A stretch of DNA of 64,000 nucleotides from Gracilaria caudata. Taxonomy: Eukaryota; Rhodophyta; Florideophyceae; Gracilariales; Gracilariaceae. The notes beneath the pieces were generated by a model, which saw only the letters and a program-made list of their open reading frames with translations, searched no databases and was not told the DNA's origin. The position numbers and the translations under genes were made by a program. The stretch lies in assembly GCA_030374735.1 (NCBI GenBank), contig JASCIV010000003.1, forward strand, positions 1 to 64,000. Reading direction: 5' to 3'. Positions 18,928 to 30,900 of the stretch are shown here, in pieces (the stretch's first letter is position 1; the number at the start of each line of letters is the position of its first letter).

Positions 18928-21900
18928 TTAGTCGGTATGCTTTCTGTCAACAAGAGTCGAATACGCCTTTGAAAGATTGGCTTCGTTTTCTTGCAAGGCG
19001 GCCTTCGCTTCCACCTCAGAGAACCCCAATGAAGCCAGCTGAGCGATTTTGGATGGATCATTAGGATCTGGGCGGGTGCTGCTCGCTGCATGAGGAGGTG
19101 TATACGTAATCGGAGGCAAGTGAGGAGAAACTTTGCTTCTTCCAAATAATAACGGCTCGGCAGGCGAACTTATGCTTCGAATCGGCCCCATTTCTCTCAG
19201 AGATTTGTCTCTTTTCTCACAGTTTCTAATGTTGAGAACTGTGGTAACATTATCACCCCGTTCTCCACCGTTCTGTGTCATTGTGAATCCCGGAGGGCAT
19301 TCAATCGAGTATGCGTTCGAAGCTAAGAGAGGATTCAAAAATCGAAGAGCCATACAAGCATCTTCGTTCTCCCCGATTTGATAAGTAACGCGACCGGATA
19401 TATCTGTTATCCTGTTCGCTGTCCCGTCTACTTCAAGCTGTGCAACAGATCGGGCTAGAACTGCTTTCGGGGGCTCTTCAACCCATCGTCCAGAATGTAA
19501 TGAAGCCGACATCAATCGTAGAGATGCCAAAGAATAGTTGGCGATGACCATCCTGATAGATCGAACGCCGTTTGGACGTCGAGAAGGAGTTGCGTTCATG
19601 ACATTGTTTACAAGTTTCAGGATCGATTTGTCATCATCATTCTTTAAAACACCCACTGAGTCGTTGTGTCTCCCAGGAACCTTCATATCCGTGAATATTC
19701 CTCGCCTCCCATCGTTCGATGCATCGTGATGGATACGTTTCAGTTCTTGCACATTTTCACTCTCTTTTTCAATGAAGGACATATCCACCATTTCAACTGA
19801 CTTGTCTCGTCGGTGTTCTCTTCTGATCTCCCGAAGCGCTGTGCCATCTCGATCGGAATCTCCAGGTACCTTTTGGTGACGCAGCATAAAATCAGGCTCT
19901 GACCTCAGTTCTTCCATAGCCTTCCTCAGTAAACCGTTAAGCTCATCCCTTGCGGCCATAGACCCACATCGAAGACGTTTCCAAGTTGGCGCGACTACAG
20001 CCTTCGTCCCTGCAGGACGTACTCCTACCATCAAGTAGTCACTTGCATCTAGCGAGACATGAAACTCAATGATATCTATCAGTGGATGCTCCCACAAAAC
20101 GTGACCATCCAGAGAAGTTATAATTAGTCTCTTCGAAGTGATAAGGCTTGCTCTCAATTTCTCCGCTTTTTGGGGATTGCCTTCGGCGTCCATCAGGTAT
20201 TTGGCATGATGCGTTGATCGTGTACTCCTCCTTAGCAAATGCCACAAGAACGAAATGACATCATCCGAGGTCGCACTGTGATGAACAGCGACTAGATAAG
20301 TCCACGCCTTCAGACTTTCCTCCGTTGACGAATTTTCATTGCGATTTACGGCATGCAAAATAGCTTCACCAAGAGCGGATCGAAGGTTGTAGGAAGTCAT
20401 ACGGTCTCCTTGAGGACCTGAGAATGCCCGGGGGGGCCGAACAGGCTCCGCTGCCTTATGCGACCTCTCTGATACCATCATACTCCTGAAACCCGCAGCC
20501 GGCTCCGCGATCAAATCAAGAGCTCCTGTTATCGGTTTCAAAACGCCACCGATAAACCCCTTTCCGAGCCCTTTAATGAAACCTGACGGACCTTCTTCCG
20601 CCGCTCCTTGTATCGGATCCTTGATGAGTCCAGCTGCACCCGAGGCTATCCCATGGCCAAAGCTTAAAGCTCCAGTGAATAGCCCCTGCGCAGGGGACGA
20701 GGCAACCCGGGCACGCCCCCCCCGTATGGAGTCCCTCTCAGCCAAATAGTCGCGGTCACCAACAGCGGTCTCAAGACCTTGAGCAACAGCACGCGGAATT
20801 TCCCCGAGAGAACCCACCAAACCGCCGACAGTGTTCGTCAACAGCGAAGACGAACCTCTTCCTATACTTGCAATAAAATCGGCTGACCCTTTCGCATTTG
20901 CCGGTTCTACAAAGAAGTCTCGAGTTCCAATAGCAATTGAATCGAACAATGCGGACGGATTTCCAATGAGAGAGTTTGAAGCCAACAGTACCATCTTTTG
21001 ATTTGACCCCTGCGATATGTAGTACTCGGCAATAAGAGAACGAAAGTGCGCAGTTGTATCGCAAACTTGGCGAAGCTCTAACGCATTGAATCGAAATTCA
21101 GCATTTTCTACGTTACCAAGGACTGCAACCAATGTTCGCATTAACGATCGGAATCCACCTATTTGTTCTGCGACACTTGAAGTTCTGGACGAGGTGAATG
21201 ATACGGAGAGCTTGACCGGGCACAGCTCAAGATGGTCCACATATATCCGAGAGAGATGATCACTTTCAGTCTCCGAATTTGCCCCGTCTTTTTCGTGGAC
21301 AGTGCTTCTTAAGAAAAGGGGTATTCCCGACTCCAGTCCATCATGTCCGTACAACGGTTCGCTTTTCTTACTCGCCCCACCAACTGCTTCAATCAAAGAA
21401 GTTGCGAATAACCATACTCGAAGAACAAAGTCTTCGTCGGCAGCCAGTTCTATGTGTTGCAGAGCAACAAAAATTCCGCTGAATGTTCCGATCGCACGAG
21501 ACTCCGGCGGGTAGGGCCCATTCACAGTGAATTGGAAGAATGGTTTCTGGACTGCTTTCACTGATCGTGAAGACTCCGCACCGTCTCGAGATGAATTTGA
21601 CCTACTAACAGGAGGAGGCGGTGACCACAGTACTACCGGCCAAGTACATTGTTCCAGTTGATTGTCAAGTTGTAGATCTTGAATGTCACATACTATGAGT
21701 TGCTGTCCGTCAAATCGATCTAGTCTAAAATGAACACCCGAGACAGACAAATATGCTAGTTCAGTTGGGTGTGCGTCAACAAAGGACATTCCTATGGCTT
21801 TCACAAACACCTCAATGTCAAGATTCGTCCCAGAAACCTTTCCACCAAGAGCCGCGGGACCGGAACTTTGTCCATCTTTGATATGCTTTTGCCCCTCTCT

Positions 21901-24900
21901 ATCTCCCGATGTCTTCAATGAACCACCGGATATAGATTGATCCGAAAAGGTAACAACTTTGGTGGGGCCTTCAACATGAACGGACACTCTTAGCTCTGGA
22001 ACATGCCTCTTTCCTTTGGTGAAGGGTACTTCATCTCGGATCATGTCAATGTTCAAGTCGAACTTCGGATACCTTACTTCTCGGGACTTTTTCCTCTCTA
22101 AGTTTTGTCTAGGATCTACGTCGTCATCCCCTAGCATTGTCTGATGCCTTAAAGATTGATGTGACACAGACCTGTTTCCCGAATGGACGCCATCCGGTAT
22201 TGAAGTCTCAATCACTTCTACGACCAATGACCTCCGTTTTACAGGCGCTTGCGGGTCATCCCATGCGTAACGTGTTGATCTCCCTGGTCTCACAAGCCAC
22301 AGTCGAGTCTCATTCACTCCCGACTGACGGAAGGCAATGGACTTGGAAACGCAGTGATTCACAATTCGATACGGTGGAGTGTTTCGGTCTTCTCTGTGGA
22401 CAACGATTGCGGAAACCCCATTCCCTAGTTTTGAAATCACGACGCGGGCGATGTACTGCTCATGTCGCTTGGGTCGATACATTTTCGTCGCAAATTCGCC
22501 TTGTACGCCTTCGACGAAAACAGGTCTCGACCACATCCAATCGCTGGAACTATCCTCGTTCGCTCGTCTGAGACATAATGACTTCTTCTGGGATTTGAAA
22601 TCCCAGTGTATCGCAATGTGGTCTCCAGCGGCAACGGAATGGACCTTGGATGCCAAAGCAATTCCGTGGGGATTCAATGCTTCAGGTTGACACCACTGCA
22701 GCATAGTACCGGTGCGATTTTGTAACCACGTAGAATTTCGAATCGTGACAACAAGGGTCCGTTGGAATTTGCCCATTGCAGGACGGACATCAACAACCAG
22801 AGATAAGCCTTCGAGGTTGATAGGCACGGGTTTATCTACCTCAGCGATTTCAGTGCTCAGTGGCACCCAGATATCCTCTGTTGCATCCGCTCTCTGGAAA
22901 GAAATCCAGTTCCCCGAGAAGCACACATATTTGTCTGCAACCCCACCGGGGGGACAACCTTTGAGAAACACCTTCGGGTTGGCCACAGAGCTCCCGCGAA
23001 CTTGTCCACGATCACGGAAGAAAAGATCTGTATCGGACCGATTACGTATCCAATACTGACAGTACAAACTTACGCGTCTAGAGCAGGTTGTTTCGTCATG
23101 TTCCATTAGTATTTTGAAAGGCATGTACCTCCCGGAACCTGTGGATATTGCCTTCAGAGATAAGAAATTAGGATGAAAATCCCCCGTTTGCCTGGAAGGA
23201 AGCACCTGCACATTCTTTGGCATTGGCCTACTCTTTCGGTCAAGGCTATTGTCCATTCCTAACGCTGCTGCTAGCAATGGCTGATCAGATCCGACACCAT
23301 GAATGTGGGCCTCAGCTAAAGGATCAACATGCTTCCCATCGATGATCTGATTTACGCCAATTCTTCGCGAGTCTCCTGGTATAGCAAGCTTGAGGAATAC
23401 GGCTCTGGGCAAAAGGTTTTCGATGACTAAAGGTGTACAAAGTTGAACATCAATAGATCCAAGTATACCATCCTTTGCCTTGTTGTGATCCAAAATTGTC
23501 CCATCCACGACTGGATGTACTGCTAAGCAAAACACCCTTCTTGACCCCGCGCCTTCGCACTTCAGTAGAGGTGTAGAAGACGCTGAGGCACTTGCAGAGT
23601 CAGCAGAAACACCACCCGTAGTTCTTGCCGAAGGCAATTCGTTAGCCATGTCGTATAGGGAGCTTAAGTTGCTCAGGGGGTCACTCCACAGAAACTCGTA
23701 TCGGAGTCTTGAGCTTGGTACCTGGCCATCATCCCATTTTCCATCAACTGCGTTTGTTTCTTGCTCCAGAGCATGCAGTAGATACGGTCGAATGCGAATC
23801 ATTCTGTGAATGGCGTATATTGGAATAGCCCACCCATCTCCAGGCTTTATCCGCCTGTGACATTCTCGAGTCAGTTCCTGATGTCCGGGTAGTTGGCTTA
23901 GAGCCACATTGTTCCCATCGCTCCTTGACTTTCTCAGGCCACCAATGTGTACTTCTAATAATCTTCTAGTTTGATTCACAATACGTACAGCGGATCTTAT
24001 ACAACCATAGGGAACGCCGTCTCTCATTGTAACCGCCCAAACCAATGTTAGCACAGATGGAAAAGACCGGGGACCGGTGGCCGGGCTTGCCATATCTCGT
24101 GTGTCTGGAATCAATTTTACTAACCGAATTCCAGTTTGCTCGGTTGACAAAGTCAATGCCTCATATCCACTCAATGAAAGGATACAAGACATTGACAGTT
24201 GACGATTCATAGAAGGATCCTGTGATAACCCACCTGTTGCTCCCAGCGCAGTCCACAGTATTTCTTCTGTGGGTGTATCCACTTCTATCTCCCCTCCGTT
24301 ACCTCTGAGCGCTCGCCTCTTAGAATCATAGGGCAGCCACATCTGCATTGGACGGCCAGTTTCATTGCGCACGCAGAAAGCCGCCACGCTCGGTCTCCTA
24401 GATCCAGAGCTTGTCGATTGACCTGAGTGTATGGGAGGACCGCTGATGTGGGTGTTTGCCATTTGTACATTCTCGTCTTCAAGTTTTAATCGAGCTCGCA
24501 ATTCCTCAACAGCAGATTTCAGTGCTTTGGAAACCCTGGCGGCACCTGATACAGTATTCGGAGTAATGTTTACGTCAATGTTTCGTTCGGACCTTATATG
24601 AATCGCCAGTGAACCTGAACGTCCTTTTGAAGATGCGAATTCAATCGGAAAGGACTCAATCCCTGGCTCCCACCATCCCTTTTCTTCGTTGAAGAGGTGT
24701 AGGGCAAACTCAAGGGCTGCATTTGTGAGCCATGGCACATTTGACCTTAGAATTCCGTTCCGAAGTCTAGCCTCCATGATGGGAACGTAACGCCCAAGAG
24801 TTTCATCGGTGAACATTAACCGACAGTGAGGTAGAGAGAAGTGAACCGAAAGCTTTGCGTCTCCTTCATCGCCTTTGTCAATCCATTGATCGAATCTACC

Positions 24901-27900
24901 AGGCTGCTCAGGTCTTTGAGAAAGCGTGCTGGGTTTCAATCGCACAAGACGAGATCCAACTGCGAGAATCAAGGAAGCATCGTTCACATCAATTCGGACA
25001 AGAAATGATTCCGCGTTCACTGAGAGAGATGATCCTGGTGCTTTCCGTGGTTCGTCTCCAGGGTTTTGCGGAGGGTCGTAACCTCTACCCTCAAACTTCA
25101 TCGACACATCACAAGGATATAACATGGGGGTTTCAATTTCCTTTCTCTCAGTGGTGGAAGGAGATCCCAGAATATGAGAACTTGAAGACCCCGCTAAAGG
25201 TGGTTTCACCAGTGGCCCAAGACTTGAAAGATTGATCCTGACCCCATGAGCTGCAACTTCGACAGTGTTGCGACCAGTCACTGGAGCCCATAAAACTTTG
25301 GCAATCACATCACCGCGAATAACAAGAGAGCGCCCATCGCCAGGATACTGATTTGCCATTAGCCATATCTCAGGTTTAGAGATGGTGACGATGAGGAGTC
25401 TTCCATTAAACCGTAGAAGTGGGGGAGGTGCTGATGATTTGAGGAATGGAAATCCTGGAGCAGTAAGTGCCCCAAGATCACGAAATAGCTCAGGTTCGAC
25501 TATTATTCTGAGGTGGGACGCAACAACCATGACATTAGCACGAAAACCGAAAGGGCGGTCCCAAGTCAAAGTGACTGATCTCGCCATGTCCGATATGGAC
25601 TCGTTTCCCATACGCTTCCCTGCGTGGGGCGATATTAATTGTGTTTGTGAGGTTCCATGGGTTGGCATGATCAAAGTCATACCGTTAGTACCAGAATACG
25701 GTCGTGCGTCCTGAAGGGAGTGCAAATTGGCACTCACGTCAATGGTCATCCTGTAGTCAACACCGTATTCAAAGGAACCAACGAGATCACGAAGCTCAGT
25801 ACGAATCAGTCGGGACGAGTTATCTCTACCATCTGCACCAGACATGATAACACTTTCTATTAATGGCACTTCAAATAGAATTTGGTAGTTCGGGGGCATT
25901 CTGTTCGATGAGAACATTATCGGCTGCACTGGCTTTCGTGTCGGTAGAATCGGAGTCTTCAAACCTCTAACAATATCCGTGAACTCTATATCGGGGCGTT
26001 CAATGATATTCTCTGTGAATGTGAAGTAGAGAATGCTATATTCTGCTTCGCAGAGTCTAGCACGTATACCATTTGGAGCACTGATCCGTACTCTGATGGA
26101 TGGCAACCATTTTCCGGGATCATACTCCCTTTCTTCCTGCCCGTCTTTAAGGACGGGAATTCCCTCGGCATTTAAAATCACTTCAGGAACACGTCTTCGT
26201 CTCCAAGTATCGAGCTTCGCCACGATCCATATATTCTCGGAGAACGTTAGTAAGTCCGCAATTGGGCAATTGGGCGAAATCTGTTTCAAAACGGGCTCAG
26301 TACCGCCTTGAGTTAAGGCTCTTCCTTCTCCTTCTGCTGGAGGTTGATAGAGAACATGAGCGTTGACTCCTTCCGCTTTAATCTCGAACCCAATCTGGTA
26401 ACCTGGAGCAGAGGGATCACCGTTTGTTATCGATGACTGCGTGACAAAGAATCGTAGGGCTTCGTAAGGGCTTTGAGAGTGTCTTGGCATAACGAGATCT
26501 ACGTCTTCAGTAATAATACGAATTCGAATCCTGCCATCAGAACTTGGAGTAACCGGAAAATCCTCTCCAACTTCTTCATTAAACATTTCTCCTATACCAC
26601 CTTCCATTTCAAGGACAGGCTTTAAACTCTCTCTAAGAACATCAAAGTACTTCTTCAGGATAACGATGAACCTGTGCAAGTAGACTATACGAATGTTCCG
26701 AAGACGAGCTTCAAGCCATATATCCTCGTTACTAGATTCCGGGACTCTTAAGGACCAACCATCTGGTATAGACTTCGGATTCTGTAACAAAGCGGCGCAA
26801 CTGCGGTCATATCGTACCGTTTCAGAGTAAACATCAAATGCAGAGGTGAGATCTCGGATCCCAAATCCCCCAAGCTCTCCCGAAGCTTTCACTGCTCCAT
26901 TGGCGTACTGAGTTAAGTCTGTTTTGCAGTCTGATACATCGAAACATGCTATCGCACCCTCTGCAGTAACCAAAGTTAATACAAGGCCATCTAGCTCGGC
27001 ATTTACTGATAGTTGCCCGCGATTAGCAAATGCTTGTTTTGATATTTCCATACCCTTTCCAGCTTGGTCACGAAATGCTCTAGCAGCTTCTGATGTTGTC
27101 ATGCCAAGAGCGGCAAAGGGGTCTGTGTAGCTGCTTCCATCTACATCTTCTGTAGTATATTCATTATCGGTTTCACGGATACATGGCAAACTTTTGCCAG
27201 ACACTCTCAACTCCAGGGCTGTCTGTTTGTCTTCTGAAGGAAGTTCTTCCAGGGCGCATCCTGGTGCTGGTGATTCGCTGAGGTAGAAGAAGTCAGCAAG
27301 AGCAAAATAAGTTTCTCTGACGCAAACTAAATTGAGAGACAGTATTCTGAGAGCCAATGACTGTTCGTGTCTCACTACATCTGCACGGTAAGACAGTGAG
27401 ATAAAAGCCTGACTGTCACTGGAAACTAAGACGTCTTCCTGACTGTCCTCGACGGCCTGCGTCGATCCGCGATCGGCTTCATCTACACCAGCGTATGCAA
27501 TGCGGCGGAACGGTGCAGTAGCTCCGCGACTACCGTCGACAACTGTGAAGGTATGAACACGGAAAAGAAAATCATCAACCTCAGCCCGTTTCACTAATTT
27601 GATCTGCGTTCCAGAAGACGATATTGTGACTATTCTGCGCGCCATTGAGTCCCTCAATTCGAGCTGAAGGTCTTCAAAGTCAAGATTCATTGAAAAGGAT
27701 ATCAAACGGGATCGATTTGCTTGAACCGCAACCTCTTGAGATTCGATAGTGTGAGAGTGTCTAATCTCTTCAAGTTCTGATGTTATGGAGAGAGAATGCG
27801 CGGCACGATTCGGTTCGATGCCACTAGCGGGAAGCGCATTATTGGAATCGCTACCCCATCCTTTGACAACTTTGAGGATGTTGCGGAATCCTTCGTGAGA

Positions 27901-30900
27901 AACCGATATCTTTAAAGATGGCAACTCCCCTTGCAACGTGACCTTTGCAGATTTCAATGGGCCAAGAGACATCGTTATTGCATCCACAAATGACGAATTG
28001 TGCATTACCTGCAACAAGAGGTGAACCGAAAAAGGAGTTATGACTCTCTCTGTTCCCTTTATACCAGCCCATGGCATTATGTACAAGCCCAGATCTGTGC
28101 ACGCCATCCTGTAGTCAGTATATCGAACACAAATTGATTTCGGAGCTGCACTGACATCCATTGCGAAGCTCTCGTCTTCTGTATTTTCCACTACAATGTT
28201 CTCCGATGGTCCCGTCGATGTCTCCATCGCAAAAGTCCCGAGATCAAGAACTAAGGAAACTTTTGTTGCTTTTGGTGCGGGCATGACGAAACGGGGGCCG
28301 CGAATCAATATATCCATTCGCATTGGAACAGATCGTTCAAGAATGGCTTTTTGAATATCCATTCTCAACGATGCAAGACGTGGTGCGGCGGACTTCGCAA
28401 GAAACTGCATTATAGAAGGCATCTTTTCTCTCGGGTGCCAGAACATTACAGATGAAATGAACGCTCCCTGGGGTCCGTCAAGAAGGACTTCCATACCCCC
28501 GATAGCAAGGTCCATGGCCATTCTCGTGGACCCTTGAGCCCAGTCCCCATCGAGGACTTCCTCTTGGTTCAGCCTTAAAGCGGCAATGTACTTGAGTGGA
28601 GTCTGATGCATTTGAAAAGGTTCTTCCATGCTCCTTTGTTGATGCTCATGCTCACGTTCAGTACTGGAGGATCGCTCACGAGTCGCTTCTTTGGGAAGGC
28701 TTGAACTGTATTGGGGGCCACGGGCATAGCCATCCGGATCCGTCGTTTGCAGGTTAAGCCCAAGTCCATACTCACCACGAATTGCAAATATTGCATCCGA
28801 TATCTCGTAGGGGTATGAATCTAAAACTGCACACACATTACCAGAATCCGTTGTTGTTGCTGTGTCTGCTATTTTGGTTTCTACTTCCCCAATGTTAGAC
28901 TCTTTAGTTGGATTCATCAGGCCAAAAATCGGATCCCCTGAGCTGTGGTTACTGCCCTTGTGTTCGCTCTCTGTCGAATTGAAGTTCCCTGCCCACGGAA
29001 CTCGAGGATACATTATTCTCGTATTCTTCTGAGGGTCAACTACTTCGAATGTTCCCAACAGTGCTTCCAACAACAGACCGGCGCCAGGCCTTGTTTCTAT
29101 CCCTAGACGTAGTTCCCTGAACTCCAGATTAGAAAAGGGAACAGGGGCTGTCGGGTATCCGCCTTGCTTGAGTTGTATACAACCGGTTCCCAAAAGGAAG
29201 CCCATGCGGAAGTTTGGTACCACAGTTTCACTCGCGTCGAAGTTTCGATATGTTAGGGTCGACGAAGTACTCTGATTTGGATCTTCAGGAACTTCAAAGC
29301 TCAATGAATTTGTTCCAACATCATCCCCCTCTATTGCTGAAGAAGGTTCTGGCTCCGGGGCTAATATGTCAATAGTTTCTTTTGGTTCATTCTGAGTCGC
29401 GTCTTGAGATTCGGGATTTTGACGACTCACACGAGAACTCGCCTCAAAATGCTTCTCTTCCGTGTTTGCTGCAGAGGACGGCTCGACCACTGGAGTACGA
29501 CGAGAAAAAAATGACCAGAACCTTGACGTTGCTGTGGCCTGATTGCCTGCTTCTCGCGATGAAGCATAAAGTACGGAGTCAGCGACATCGCGGAATAGTA
29601 CAACATCCTTGTAAGGAAGAGCAGCTTCTAGCTCGTGAAGACGCTCGGCTTCTTCGACGGGTTCTGGGGCACCACTTCTTCGCGCGCCAACAACGAAGTT
29701 CCTCACACGGCAATACTCTTCTCTAGTTTCTCGGAACTTTCTCATACCTTCAGCATTGAAACGAAGTGCTGCCTCTCTTCTCTCTTTGAATCGAGGAAGC
29801 AACCTTTCTAAGGCCCAGAACCATCTCCCTCTCGCAGTTTTTGGTCGCACTTTGCGATCAATGTCAGACAGGTACATGATAGTGGACAAAAGTGTGTGGT
29901 ATTGGAAATCGTCTAAGGCAATCTTCACATCTGGAAAGTGGAGGTCCATTTGTACCCGTGGAACATTCTTGAGTTCCTTGAGATTGTCATCAGTACCAGC
30001 CAACGCTGAAGCAAGAGCAGAACTTTTTGTCAGTGCTATTTTGAGCTCTCCGTCCATAGGTCGTATTGCATGACGAGAAGCGTTTTGTACAAAACCTATC
30101 CAATCCTGTCCTTCACTATCAACTTCTTTGTTTAAAATCCAACCTTTAAGATCATTGATGGAATTGCCAGGTTCCCAGTTCAGCACCAACCCCTTCATAT
30201 AAACAACTTTGTGAACCACGGGAGAATCCGGACTTTCAATAAACACGGGAAGCCATTTGGAGTTGGTTGAGCAGGCGCGCAGTGAGTCAAACGCTAGTGT
30301 CGCCGTGTATGGGCGATCACGCACACTACTGGCATCTTCGTATTGTACGATTACGTTTTCCACATCAATCTGGATATTATCAACGATCTTGGTGACGAAC
30401 TTGCTGGTGAAACGCCATCCCCATCTTGTTATTCTGTAACCAGTCTTCTGTGTGGTTGATGGAGCCTCAGAGGTGAGCTCTTGAGAAGCCTCACCTTGCA
30501 CTTCATTGGACTCTTTCGCGTGATCCGCAGTCATAGATCGTACACTGAATTTAGCGTCTCTTATTGCTTCGTCCGTTGCAAGTCGGGCTGCTTTTAGGCG
30601 TTTATCTCTTAGTTCAAGAGCGCTCTGATCTCCATCTGAAACTGGAGACGCGACAACATTCACGTCATGCATAAATATTCGAACTGGAGCAGAACGCAGC
30701 CTCTTCCATGGGACTTCTAGTCGAAGGAGACCGATATAACCAGCTGTAACGGTGACCGGGAGGTCTAGTCCCAAAGTTTCAAAAAGTACTGCTAGGGCAT
30801 CAGGGCGAAGCCGAAGGTTCTTGAGCTCAAGATCGCCCCTCCAAACGCCTAATCTTATGCTTTCTCTGTTGAGGCCGTCGACATAACTGCCAAGCAGCCT

